DNA of 64,000 bases from Tardiphaga sp. P9-11 (lineage in GTDB: Bacteria; Pseudomonadota; Alphaproteobacteria; Rhizobiales; Xanthobacteraceae). Of the stretch, positions 52,145 through 60,898 are shown piece after piece. The stretch is from the NCBI RefSeq assembly GCF_008329525.1, contig NZ_NPKQ01000001.1, positions 930,001 through 994,000 on the forward strand. The letters are read 5' to 3'. Position 1 is the stretch's first letter; the number at the start of each line of letters is the position of its first letter. The position numbers were made by a program, and so were the translations under genes. A model generated the notes under the pieces. The model saw only the letters and a program-made list of their open reading frames with translations. It ran no database searches and was not told the origin of the DNA.

Positions 52145-52996
52145 ATGAGTCTCTTTCAACTCCTCAACGGCCTGACCTTCGCCGCACTGCTGTTCGTGGT
52201 GGCGAGCGGCTTCACGCTGATCTTCGGCCTGCTGCGCATCGTCAATCTCGCGCATGGCGCGCTGTATCTGTTCGGCGGCTATATCGGCTATAGCGTTGCG
52301 GTGAAGACCGGTAGCTTTGTCGTCGGCGGTATCGGCGCCATGGCGGCGATTGCGGCTATCGGCTTCGTGCTCGATCAGGGATTGCTGCGCTTCGTACGCG
52401 GCAACGAGTTGCGGCAGGTGTTGCTGACCCTTGGCGTCGCCTTTTTTCTCAATGACCTCGCGCTGGTGATCTGGGGCGGCGACAGTTTCACGGTGCCGAT
52501 CCCGGAGATGTTGCGCGGCGGCACGCGGGTGTTCGGTACCTTCTATCCGATCTACCGGCTGTTTGTGCTGGGGATGGGCATCTTCGTCTTCATCGGCCTG
52601 TGGGTGCTGCTCAATCATACAAGGCTCGGCGCGTTGATCCGCGCTGGCGTCGACGATGCCGAGATGGTCGAGGCATCCGGCGTCAATATTCGCCGCGTTT
52701 TCCTCTTCACTTTCTTGTTCGGTTCGGCGCTGGCTGGTCTCGGTGGTCTGATGGGAGGCGCGTTCCTGTCGCTCTATCCCTCGGCGGACGCGGAAATCCT
52801 CACCTTCAGTCTCGCCGTTGTCATCATCGGCGGGCGTGGCAGCCTTGTCGGTGTCGGTGTCGGTAGCCTGCTGGTCGGGCTCCTGAATACGCTCGGCCAG
52901 GTGATGTTCCCCGAGCTCGCTTATTTCGTGATCTTCGGCCCGATGGCGGTGTTGCTCGCATTCCGTCCGCTCGGCTTGTTCGGACGTGCCACATGA
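52145..52996 (+). CDS. Branched-chain amino acid-type ABC transporter permease (LivH family)
   Basis: A 283-residue inner-membrane permease with the LivH pattern: LLNGLTFAALLFVVASGFTLIFGLLRIVNLAHGAL at the N terminus, about eight spans, and the cytoplasmic coupling loop near GVDDAEMVEASGVNIRRV. It forms one half of the membrane channel with the LivM-type protein. The start follows the PuuE copy 2 gene by 19 bases; the stop overlaps the next start by 4 bases. Confidence 0.93.
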   Translation: MSLFQLLNGLTFAALLFVVASGFTLIFGLLRIVNLAHGALYLFGGYIGYSVAVKTGSFVVGGIGAMAAIAAIGFVLDQGLLRFVRGNELRQVLLTLGVAFFLNDLALVIWGGDSFTVPIPEMLRGGTRVFGTFYPIYRLFVLGMGIFVFIGLWVLLNHTRLGALIRAGVDDAEMVEASGVNIRRVFLFTFLFGSALAGLGGLMGGAFLSLYPSADAEILTFSLAVVIIGGRGSLVGVGVGSLLVGLLNTLGQVMFPELAYFVIFGPMAVLLAFRPLGLFGRAT

Positions 52997-53955
52997 CGCA
53001 GCCCGTATCCAAAAATTCAATTCTCGCCGGCATGACTGGCCGCGCGCTCGTCATCGCCGGGCTGGTGGTGATCGTCGCGGCCTGCCTTCCCATGGTGCTG
53101 TCGAGCTATCAGGTCGGCCTCGCCACCGAAGTGTTGATCTTCGGTGTCCTCGCCATGTCGATCGATATTCTCGCCGGTTTTGCCGGCCGGACTTCCCTCG
53201 GCCATGGCGCCATCTTCGGTGTCTCGACCTATGTCGTCGTCTACGCGACCGGCCAGGCCGGTCTGTCACTCTGGACGGGCTTCGCGCTCGGTGTGCTGGC
53301 AGCGACCGCGGTGGCCTCGGTATTTGCGCTGCTCGCCGTGCGCACCTCCGGGGTCTACTTCCTGCTGCTGACGCTGGCACTGGGCATGATCGTGTGGGGC
53401 GTCTGCTTGCGTTGGACGCAGGTCACCGGCGGCGAGAATGGTATGCGCGCCGATGTGCGTCCGGCGATCCTGATGAGCCACAGCGCGTTCTATTGGGCGG
53501 TGCTCACCGGCGCCGTCATTGTATCTTTTGCCATGTGGCGTTTTGTTCGTTCGCCCTTCGGTCTGACGTTACGCGGCATCCGCGACAGCGAAAGCCGCAT
53601 GCGCAGTCTCGGCTACAATGTGCCGCTGCATCTGTTCATCGGTTTCACTGTGTCCGGCATCTTCGCGGGCGTTGCTGGTGGGCTCTATGCGATGTTCAAT
53701 AATTTCGTCAGCCCTTCGACCGTCGCGCTCGCGCAATCAGTGGAGGGAGTGTTGATGATGATCGCAGGCGGTGTCGGTACGCTGTTTGGCGCTTTCGTCG
53801 GCGCAGCGGCGATCATTGTGCTGGAGAATATCGTCAGCTCCTACACTGAGCGTTGGTTGATGGTGCTTGGCATCACATTCGTTCTGATCATGATCTTTGC
53901 CCCCGAGGGTATCATAGGCAAGCTGCGCGCGATCACCTCGCGCAAGGCGCGATAA
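52993..53955 (+). CDS. Branched-chain amino acid-type ABC transporter permease (LivM family)
   Basis: A 320-residue permease with the LivM signature AMSIDILAGFAGRTSLGHGAIFGV and the later RDSESRMRSLGYNVPLHLFIGF coupling region. It should form the channel together with the LivH-type protein encoded upstream with a 4-base overlap. The last spans include MMIAGGVGTLFGAFVGAAAI. Confidence 0.93.
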   Translation: MTQPVSKNSILAGMTGRALVIAGLVVIVAACLPMVLSSYQVGLATEVLIFGVLAMSIDILAGFAGRTSLGHGAIFGVSTYVVVYATGQAGLSLWTGFALGVLAATAVASVFALLAVRTSGVYFLLLTLALGMIVWGVCLRWTQVTGGENGMRADVRPAILMSHSAFYWAVLTGAVIVSFAMWRFVRSPFGLTLRGIRDSESRMRSLGYNVPLHLFIGFTVSGIFAGVAGGLYAMFNNFVSPSTVALAQSVEGVLMMIAGGVGTLFGAFVGAAAIIVLENIVSSYTERWLMVLGITFVLIMIFAPEGIIGKLRAITSRKAR

Positions 53956-54000
53956 GTCGGTTTTACGTTTCAATCGGGTTGCTCACGAAAGGACTTTGAG

Positions 54001-55260
54001 ATGGATCGCAGGCAATTTCTCAAGAACACTACGGCAGCAGTCGCTGCCGCGGGCGTCGGCGTCGCTCCGTGGCGCTCGGCTCAGGCTCAGGCCGGCCCGA
54101 TCAAGATCGGTCTGCTGGCGCCGCTGACCGGCGTTGTCGCTTCGGGCGGCAAGGAAATGGTCGAGGGCGTGCAGTTCTATCTCGATCAGGTGAAGAACGA
54201 GATGGGCGGCCGCAAGGTCGAGCTGGTGATCGAGGACGACGCGTCGAATCCCGACACCGCTCTGCAGAAAGCGCGTCGTCTGGTCGAGCAGGGCAATTGC
54301 CACATGCTGATCGGCAACCTGCTCGCCAATACGGGCCTTGCTGTCGCCAACTACGTCAAGGGTACCGGCACGCCCTACTTCATTCCGATTATCGCGGCTG
54401 ACGATCTCACCCAGCGTGCCCGCATCAAGAACGTGATCCGCGTCGCCGGCTATTCTGCGAGCGCCTTCACCCATCCGTTCGGTGACTGGGCCCTGAAGCA
54501 GGGCTACAAGAAGATCGCTACCATCAGCCAGGATTACACCTTCGGCCATGAACAGTGTGGCGGTCTCGCCCAGGTCTTCACCGAAGGCGGCGGGCAGATT
54601 GTGCAGCAGTTCTGGCATCCGCTGAATACTGCCGACTTCAGCCCCTATCTCGGCCAGCTCGCCGACCTCAAGGTCGATGCGATTTTCGCGATGGAGACGG
54701 GCGCTGATTCTACTCGCCTGATCCAGCAATATGCGTCCTTCGGCCTGAAGGCGAAGACGCCGTTGCTGATGGCGATGAACGGCACCGACCAGTCGGTGAT
54801 TCGTACCATGGGCGACGAATGCGAAGGCATCATCGCAGCGGCGCATTTTGCCGAAGGCTCCGACGTCCCGACCACGGCGAAGTTCGAGAAGGATTACGAG
54901 GCGAAGTACGGCAAGATCCCGTCGCTTTACGGCTTCTCGATGTATTCCGGCATGATGTGGATCGACGCTGCATTGAAGAAGATGGGTGGCAAGGTCGAGG
55001 ATCGTGAGGTGTTTATCGACACGGTGCTCAAGACCGAGCTGGACAATTCGCCGCTTGGCAAGACCGTGAAGTTCGACGACTACGGCAATCCGATCTACGA
55101 CGTCTACATTCGCAAGGTTGTCAAGCGCGCCGATGGCAAATACTGGAACGTGCCGATCGAGACCTATCCGAATGTCTCGCAGTTCTGGAAATACGATCCG
55201 GCGACCTACCTGAAGCAGCCGGCTTACTCGCGAACCTTCCAGGGCATCAAGAAGGCCTGA
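54001..55260 (+). CDS. ABC transporter substrate-binding protein with Tat-type signal
   Basis: A 419-residue periplasmic binding protein of the LivK family. The leader (DRRQFLKNTTAAVAAAGVGV, cleavage near AQAQA) has the twin-arginine form, unusual for this family but common in actinobacterial and alphaproteobacterial versions. The mature protein starts GPIKIGLLAPLTGVVASGG. It delivers the substrate of the operon to the permeases encoded just upstream. A hairpin and then the ATPase genes follow, so the whole importer is encoded together. Confidence 0.93.
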   Translation: MDRRQFLKNTTAAVAAAGVGVAPWRSAQAQAGPIKIGLLAPLTGVVASGGKEMVEGVQFYLDQVKNEMGGRKVELVIEDDASNPDTALQKARRLVEQGNCHMLIGNLLANTGLAVANYVKGTGTPYFIPIIAADDLTQRARIKNVIRVAGYSASAFTHPFGDWALKQGYKKIATISQDYTFGHEQCGGLAQVFTEGGGQIVQQFWHPLNTADFSPYLGQLADLKVDAIFAMETGADSTRLIQQYASFGLKAKTPLLMAMNGTDQSVIRTMGDECEGIIAAAHFAEGSDVPTTAKFEKDYEAKYGKIPSLYGFSMYSGMMWIDAALKKMGGKVEDREVFIDTVLKTELDNSPLGKTVKFDDYGNPIYDVYIRKVVKRADGKYWNVPIETYPNVSQFWKYDPATYLKQPAYSRTFQGIKKA

Positions 55261-55277
55261 TCTCCAACGCTGACATC

Positions 55278-55300
55278 GGAGCGCGGCCATGCCGCGCTCC
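55278..55300 (+). other. Intercistronic hairpin after the substrate-binding protein gene
   Basis: GGAGCGCGGC and GCCGCGCTCC (55278-55287, 55291-55300) form a perfect 10-bp stem with a 3-base CAT loop and no T-run. At this position such hairpins usually stabilise the upstream mRNA and raise the binding protein above the ATPases. Confidence 0.6.
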
Positions 55301-55318
55301 GCCTAACAGGAAATTTTT

Positions 55319-56074
55319 GTGTCCGAACCGATCCTGACGCTGAGCGATGTAACGGTAGCTTTCGACGCCTTGAAGGCGGTCGACGGCGTCAGCCTGACCG
55401 TGCCGCGGGGCCAGCGCCGCGCCATCATCGGCCCCAATGGCGCCGGCAAGACCACGTTGTTCAATGCCATCGCCGGCGCGCATCCGCCGACATCGGGCAA
55501 GATCAGGTTCAATGGGCATGATGTGTCCAGACTGCCGCCACACCGGCGTGCGCAGCTCGGTATCTCGCGCACTTTCCAGATCACCAACCTGTTCCCCACG
55601 CTGAGCGTGCAGGACAACATGATGCTGGCGCTGCGTGGCCTGAAGCCGAAGAAGTTTTCGCTGTTCGGCTCGCCCGATCCGGACGACAACGAGGCCGTGC
55701 GCATCGCGGCAGCTCTGAACGCCGCACGGATCGCTGGGCGGGCCGAGATCATCGTCAAGGAAATGTCCTATGGCGAGCAGCGGCAGCTTGAAATTGCGAT
55801 TGCGCTGGTGACGACGCCGACCATGTTGCTGCTGGATGAGCCCGCGGCCGGCCTGTCGCCGTCGGAGCGCTCGATGATTGCCGAGGTGATCCGCTCGCTC
55901 GACCCGGCAATTACCGTGATCCTGATCGAACACGACATGGATCTGGCGCTCGGTCTGGTTGACTACGTCACCTGCATGTTTGAGGGCCGTGTGCTGGTGG
56001 AGGAGCCGCCGGAAGGCATTCGCCGCAACGCCAAGGTCCGGGAAGTCTATCTCGGGAAGCCGCGCCATGCTTGA
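55319..56074 (+). CDS. ABC transporter ATP-binding protein (LivG family)
   Basis: A 251-residue ATPase of the LivG type. Walker A is IGPNGAGKTTLF, the signature helix reads SYGEQRQLEIA, and Walker B is MLLLDEPAAGLSPSE. The C-terminal region ends with the family's EVYLG segment. It energises uptake together with the LivF-type ATPase, whose start overlaps its end by 8 bases. GTG 55319 is the start, with AGGAAAT in front. Confidence 0.94.
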   Translation: MSEPILTLSDVTVAFDALKAVDGVSLTVPRGQRRAIIGPNGAGKTTLFNAIAGAHPPTSGKIRFNGHDVSRLPPHRRAQLGISRTFQITNLFPTLSVQDNMMLALRGLKPKKFSLFGSPDPDDNEAVRIAAALNAARIAGRAEIIVKEMSYGEQRQLEIAIALVTTPTMLLLDEPAAGLSPSERSMIAEVIRSLDPAITVILIEHDMDLALGLVDYVTCMFEGRVLVEEPPEGIRRNAKVREVYLGKPRHA

Positions 56075-56771
56075 GGTCAAGGATCTGCACAGCGGTTACG
56101 GCGACGCGGTCGTGGTGCGCGGCGCGTCGCTGGAGATTCGTCCCGGCGAGATCGTGGCGTTGCTCGGCCGCAACGGGATGGGCAAGACCACCTTCATTCG
56201 CTCCATCATGGGCCTAACGCCGCCGCAGGCGCGCTCGGGCACAATCACCTGGCGTGGCGACAGTCTTGTCGGTCTGCGCCCGCACGATATTGCCAACCAC
56301 AAGATCGCGATCGTGCCGCAGGGCCGCCGTCTGTTCCCGTCACTGACCGTCACCGAGCATCTGACCATGTTGAAGAACGCGCGCGCCAAGAACGGTTGGA
56401 CGCTCGATCGTGTATTCGGCATTTTTCCACGCCTCGCCGAACGCCGCCATCACCGTGGCGGGCAGCTGTCGGGCGGTGAGCGCGGCATGCTGGCGGTCGG
56501 CCGTGCACTGATGATCGATCCGGAGCTGATCCTGATGGACGAGCCTTCGGAAGGCCTCGCGCCGGTGATGGTGCAGCATCTCGAAAGCATCATTCTCGAT
56601 CTCAAGAAGGAAGGGCTGTCGATTCTGCTGGTCGAGCAGAATCTCTACAGCGCCCTGGCCGTCGCGGACCGCGTCTACATTATGGAGACCGGACAGATCG
56701 TGCATCATGGCACGTCACAAGAACTGAGCCAGCAGACCGACGTGTTGTTCCAGCGCCTCGGCGTGCATTGA
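56067..56771 (+). CDS. ABC transporter ATP-binding protein (LivF family)
   Basis: A 234-residue ATPase of the LivF type: Walker A GRNGMGKTTFI, signature LSGGERGMLAVGRAL, Walker B LILMDEPSEGLAP. ATG 56067, giving MLEVKDLHSGYG, is the normal family start; upstream codons in frame belong to the LivG gene in another frame. Confidence 0.94.
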   Translation: MLEVKDLHSGYGDAVVVRGASLEIRPGEIVALLGRNGMGKTTFIRSIMGLTPPQARSGTITWRGDSLVGLRPHDIANHKIAIVPQGRRLFPSLTVTEHLTMLKNARAKNGWTLDRVFGIFPRLAERRHHRGGQLSGGERGMLAVGRALMIDPELILMDEPSEGLAPVMVQHLESIILDLKKEGLSILLVEQNLYSALAVADRVYIMETGQIVHHGTSQELSQQTDVLFQRLGVH

Positions 56772-56778
56772 GGTGATC

Positions 56779-56973
56779 ATGAGAGAAGATCTGTTGCGTC
56801 AATTGGCTGCAGAATTGAACAAGGCGCCCGCTGCCGCCGACCGCGCGCCGCGCGTGGCGGCATTAGTTGCGGAGAACAACACGCGCATCGCCACTGAAGC
56901 GGTGACCAACATGTCGTTCGATTCCTCGCCTTACGCCTATCAGGCCTGGCTCGCCGCCGTGGACAAAAACTGA
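56779..56973 (+). CDS. AtzG-like small subunit (DUF4089 type) of an amidase
   Basis: A 64-residue protein without catalytic residues: an N-terminal helix (REDLLRQLAAELNKAP) and a second helical part ending YAYQAWLAAVDKN. Position and size correspond to AtzG (DUF4089), the small partner that stabilises the amidase AtzE in cyanuric acid catabolism. The sequence similarity I can see is moderate, so the call rests mainly on context: it ends with a 1-base overlap (TGATG) into an amidase gene. GAGGTGAT precedes ATG 56779. Confidence 0.65.
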   Translation: MREDLLRQLAAELNKAPAAADRAPRVAALVAENNTRIATEAVTNMSFDSSPYAYQAWLAAVDKN

Positions 56974-58358
56974 TGCGGAGCGCCATTGCCGGTCTCGATC
57001 TTTGCATGCTCGCCGACGCCATCGCCACGGGCGACATCTCATCCGTCGAGGCCACGACCGTTGCATTGGAACGCCTCGATCTGATCGGCCGCAAACTCAA
57101 TGCAGTCGTGCGGCTCGATGACGAGCGCGCGCTGAAGGCGGCCCAGGCCGCGGACAAGCTGCGCGGGTCGGGTGCATCGCTGCCGCGGCTGCACGGCGTG
57201 CCGCTCGCACATAAGGACTTGTTCTATCGCAAGGGCGATCTCTCCGGCGGTGGCTCCAAGATCCGTGCGGACTTTCGCGCCGATGTCACTGCGACGGTGA
57301 TCGCCCGGCTCGATGCAGCCGGCGCTCTGGATCTCGGCCGGCTGCAACTTGCCGAATTCGCCATGAGCCCGACTGGCTACAACGAGTCGCTGGGCCACGC
57401 GCGCAATCCATGGAATCCGGATTATGTGCCGGGCGGCTCGTCGTCCGGGTCGGGCGCCGCTGTCGCTGCGCGCCTCGTCGCCGGCTCGCTCGGTACTGAC
57501 ACTGGCGGCTCGCTGCGACATCCTGGAGCGATGTGCGGATTGATCGGGTTGAAACCCACTTGGGGACTGGTGCCGACCGATGGTGTAATGCCGCTATCTG
57601 CCTCACTGGATTGCACGGGACCTCTGGCCCGTACCGCGCGGGACGTCGCGCGATTGCTCTCGGTGATCGCGGATCGCGACTATGAAGCGACGCTCGATAC
57701 GGGTGTGACCGGGATGCGCATCGCAATTCCCGGTGGGTATTACCGCGAACTCGTGCATCCGGATGTCGTGACTGCGCTGGACGAAGCCGTGAAGGCGTTG
57801 CGGTCGCTCGGCGTCACCATCGTCGAGACCTCGCCGCCGGACATGGTCTTGATCAACGCGCTGATGCAAGTCGTCATGAGCGTCGAGGCCGCGACGATCC
57901 ATCGCCGCTGGCTGATCGAGCGACCGCAGGATTATGCCGATCAGGTGCGCTCGCGCATCGAGCCCGGTTTGTTTTATCCCGCAACGCGTTATGTCGAGGC
58001 GCTGTCCCTGCGTGCGCAGATCACCCAGCAATGGATCGCATCTTGCATAGGCACGGCGGATCTCGCGTTGCTGCCGGCGATCTCGATCCCGGTACCGACC
58101 ATTGCCGCGACGACCGAAGGTGACCCAGCCGATGTCGCCCGCGTCATCGGCCAGCTCACCCATTGCACCCGCGGCGTCAACTATCTCGGTCTACCAGCTG
58201 CGTCGGTTCCGTGCGGCTTCGATGCGGCAGGTCTGCCCATCGCGTTCCAACTGGTTGGTCGCCCCTTTGCCGAAGTCGACATCCTCCGTGTCGCGCATGC
58301 CTATCAGGGCACGACAGACTGGCATCTGCGCGTGCCCGCCAGTGCCGAACTGAACTAA
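56973..58358 (+). CDS. Amidase signature family hydrolase (AtzE-like)
   Basis: A 461-residue amidase. The Ser-cisSer-Lys triad is complete: Lys in PLAHKDLFY (near residue 80), cis-Ser in PGGSSSGSGAAVAA and nucleophile Ser in GTDTGGSLRHPG. Such enzymes hydrolyse amides, carbamates or biuret-type compounds. The 64-residue AtzG-like gene directly upstream, overlapping by 1 base, supports an AtzE/AtzG-like complex. Its place at the end of an importer operon suggests hydrolysis of the imported compound or a later amide intermediate. Confidence 0.9.
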   Translation: MRSAIAGLDLCMLADAIATGDISSVEATTVALERLDLIGRKLNAVVRLDDERALKAAQAADKLRGSGASLPRLHGVPLAHKDLFYRKGDLSGGGSKIRADFRADVTATVIARLDAAGALDLGRLQLAEFAMSPTGYNESLGHARNPWNPDYVPGGSSSGSGAAVAARLVAGSLGTDTGGSLRHPGAMCGLIGLKPTWGLVPTDGVMPLSASLDCTGPLARTARDVARLLSVIADRDYEATLDTGVTGMRIAIPGGYYRELVHPDVVTALDEAVKALRSLGVTIVETSPPDMVLINALMQVVMSVEAATIHRRWLIERPQDYADQVRSRIEPGLFYPATRYVEALSLRAQITQQWIASCIGTADLALLPAISIPVPTIAATTEGDPADVARVIGQLTHCTRGVNYLGLPAASVPCGFDAAGLPIAFQLVGRPFAEVDILRVAHAYQGTTDWHLRVPASAELN

Positions 58359-58370
58359 GAAGAGATCTCC

Positions 58371-59360
58371 ATGCCCATCATCGATATGCATACCCATGCC
58401 CTCAGCAAGCGCGTCGAGCCGCTGGTGGCCGGGCATTACGATCCAATGGATAACCCCTATCGGCGTGACATGTCGCCTGCGAGCCGTGAGACCGATGCGG
58501 AGCAAGGCAAACTGCTGCCGGGCCTGATGCTCGTTCTCGCCAAGCGCCGCGAGATGATGGCGAAGATGGGCGTCGACTTCCAGGTCATCGCACCAGCGCC
58601 TGCACAGCAGAACTATTGGGCCGATGAAGATCTGCAATGTGCATTATCGCGCGTGCAGAACGAGGATATCGCCGCACTCGTGGCGCAGGACCCGGCGCAT
58701 TTCGCCGGCATGGGCACACTGCCGATGCGGTTTCCGGCGCGCGCGGCGGAAGAAGCGGCATACGCGGTTGAGCAGCTTGGTCTCCGCGGCTTCCAGATCG
58801 ACACCCGCATTGAGAATCTTGAATTGTCCCATGCGTCTTTCGATTCGCTCTACGCCCGGCTCGCCAGATTGCGGGTGCCGCTGTTCGTGCATCCGCTCGG
58901 CTTCTCCCATGGCCAGCGACTCGGCGATTTCTTCATGGTCAACAGCGTCGGCCAGCCCATCGAAGAAACCATTGCGATCTCCCACTTTATCATGGGGGGA
59001 ATTCTCGACCGGCATCCCGATCTCGATGTGGTGATTGCCCATGGCGGCGGCTTCTATCCGTTTTACGCGGCCCGTCTGGATCACGCCTGGAAGGTGCGCC
59101 CGGAAGTGCGGCGGCTGACGGCGGATGCGCCATCGACCTATCTGAAACGGCTGTGGTTCGATACCTGCGTGTTCTCGTCCGATCTGATCGACAGCCTCGT
59201 CAAAACCGTGGGCGTTGACCGCGTCATGATGGGCTCTGACTATCCGTTCGACATGGGGGACCCCGATCCGGTGGGGCTGGTCAACAAGGCTAAGCTATCG
59301 GAAACTGACCGTCAGAAAGTCCTGTTCGGCAATGCGAGCCGGCTGTTCAAGATCGGATAA
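58371..59360 (+). CDS. Amidohydrolase family protein (ACMSD-like)
   Basis: A 329-residue TIM-barrel metal enzyme of the amidohydrolase_2 family, related to aminocarboxymuconate-semialdehyde decarboxylase. The metal ligands are visible: HxH in IDMHTHA at residues 5-8, His in LFVHPLG, His in IAHGGGFYPFY and Asp in MGSDYPFDMG. ACMSD relatives decarboxylate or hydrolyse ring-cleavage products. It lies 12 bases after the amidase gene. Confidence 0.9.
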   Translation: MPIIDMHTHALSKRVEPLVAGHYDPMDNPYRRDMSPASRETDAEQGKLLPGLMLVLAKRREMMAKMGVDFQVIAPAPAQQNYWADEDLQCALSRVQNEDIAALVAQDPAHFAGMGTLPMRFPARAAEEAAYAVEQLGLRGFQIDTRIENLELSHASFDSLYARLARLRVPLFVHPLGFSHGQRLGDFFMVNSVGQPIEETIAISHFIMGGILDRHPDLDVVIAHGGGFYPFYAARLDHAWKVRPEVRRLTADAPSTYLKRLWFDTCVFSSDLIDSLVKTVGVDRVMMGSDYPFDMGDPDPVGLVNKAKLSETDRQKVLFGNASRLFKIG

Positions 59361-59408
59361 GCTCCTGCCTCGTTGTGGCAAGGTGCGGCACAAGAGGCAA
59401 GACCCGCG

Positions 59409-60047
59409 ATGACGATCCACTTTGATTTCGCCAAGCTTAGCGCGCCGGAGCGCTACAAGCTGCTTTGTGGTCTCGTTGTCCCGCGACCGATTGCGTTGAT
59501 TACAACCATTTCCGAGGCTGGTGTGGTCAATGCCGCGCCGTTTTCGTTCTTCAATGTGTTCTCGGAGAAGCCGCCGCTGGTGGTAGTTGGCCTACAGGCC
59601 AGGCCCGACCTGTCGGTCAAGGACACGACCCGCAATGTTCGCGCCAATGGGTTGTTTGTCATCAACATGGTGGATGAGGCCCTCGCCAACGATATGGTCG
59701 ATTGTTCGATCAGCTTTCCATCCGACATCGGCGAACTGGACGCCCTGCAGCTTCCAATGACGGCTGGCATTAATGTGCCGGTGCCGCATTTGGCGAAGGC
59801 ACCTGCGGCACTGGAATGCCGGAAAGTGACAATGATGAACTTTGGCGCAGAACGCGACTTACTGGTCGGAGAGGTCTTGGGCATTCAGGTTCGCGATGGT
59901 GTTGTCGACCCCGTCACCTTGCGTACGGATTATGATCATTATCTTCCGGTCGGGCGCGTCGCGGGAACCATGTATGCGCGGATGCAGGATCGTTTCGAAA
60001 TCAAGCCCGACAGTTTTGAGACTTGGCAACTCCGTAGCCCCCGTTGA
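59409..60047 (+). CDS. Flavin reductase-like FMN-binding protein
   Basis: A 212-residue flavin reductase-like split-barrel protein: PRPIALITTISEAGVVNAAPFSFFNVFSEKPP near residues 25-55 is the FMN-binding stretch, and ARPDLSVKDT(T)RN and FVINMVDE follow as usual. Members supply reduced flavin to monooxygenases or act directly as oxidoreductases; no monooxygenase is seen in the operon. GAGGCAAG precedes ATG 59409. It is the last gene of the run. Confidence 0.87.
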   Translation: MTIHFDFAKLSAPERYKLLCGLVVPRPIALITTISEAGVVNAAPFSFFNVFSEKPPLVVVGLQARPDLSVKDTTRNVRANGLFVINMVDEALANDMVDCSISFPSDIGELDALQLPMTAGINVPVPHLAKAPAALECRKVTMMNFGAERDLLVGEVLGIQVRDGVVDPVTLRTDYDHYLPVGRVAGTMYARMQDRFEIKPDSFETWQLRSPR

Positions 60048-60162
60048 GGGAGGTTTTGTCCGGGAGTGCGTTGGAATGCCGGTGGTAGTTCTCTGCGCGT
60101 TCGATTAACCGTCACAGGTGAGAAATCGCCGCTCCTGCGGTTGCATGGGATATGACTGCTGG

Positions 60163-60513
60163 ATGTATCGGAAAACCATCATTGTTATTGCGTGGACTAC
60201 ACTTGCATTGATTGCTTTTGCGACTCTGTCACCGATCGGGCTGCGGCCGCATTTTGCCGGCGTCAGCCTGGAGCGTTTCGGTGCATTTGCACTCGTGGGC
60301 CTTTTGTTCGGCCTCGCTTATCCGCGTCATCTCTGGCTTGTTCTGACGCTCGTTGGGGGAGCGGCAGTCGGACTCGAGGTGCTGCAACATTTGACGCCGG
60401 ACCGGCACGGCGAGGTGCGGGATGCGCTGGTCAAACTTGCAGGCGGCGTCACGGGTATCGGGATATCGCTCGCGCTTCATCAGACCTTAAAGCGATTTAT
60501 CACCTTAAGTTGA
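60163..60513 (+). CDS. VanZ-like membrane protein
   Basis: A 116-residue protein with three or four hydrophobic spans (TIIVIAWTTLALIAFATLSPI, FALVGLLFGLAYP, LWLVLTLVGGAAVGLEVLQHL). The QHLTPDRHGEVRDALVKLAGG stretch is typical of VanZ-like proteins, where the Arg/Asp residues follow the third span. The family function is not settled. ATG 60163 is preferred because the first span begins there; upstream in-frame starts add Cys-rich residues without similarity. Confidence 0.8.
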   Translation: MYRKTIIVIAWTTLALIAFATLSPIGLRPHFAGVSLERFGAFALVGLLFGLAYPRHLWLVLTLVGGAAVGLEVLQHLTPDRHGEVRDALVKLAGGVTGIGISLALHQTLKRFITLS

Positions 60514-60898
60514 TGGTGGTCTGAACTATCGCATTGAGGGTGCATCAGCTCTCTCTGCGAATCACGTCTGCTCAAACTTGAGAAGCGCCGTCTTGAATGT
60601 TCTGCATCTCGTGGCCTTACAAGAATCCGTATAATCACGGTAGCTCTCTACCCGCGAACCCTCATTGAGACCGCGAATGGCAGAAATCACACACGCCTCC
60701 ACGCGAAAATGCTTGGCATGTGTAAAAAGACACCGATACAACTTGAAGGAGGGTGTGTGTCGCAGTGTTCACAATTTCAACGATGCCAAGAAACGGTTCG
60801 GTCAGGTTGGTGTAGTTGGCCGATGACTTTGGTGTGATGTCTCGAAGCGGACAATTCTGTTGCGTGGAGAAGATGTCGATCTCAAAGGACAACGTATT
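60514..60898. other. Non-coding gap before the LysR gene
   Basis: No gene is supported in these 385 bases. The AAGGA near 60885 belongs to the LysR gene. No LysR-type T-N11-A box could be singled out. Confidence 0.45.
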
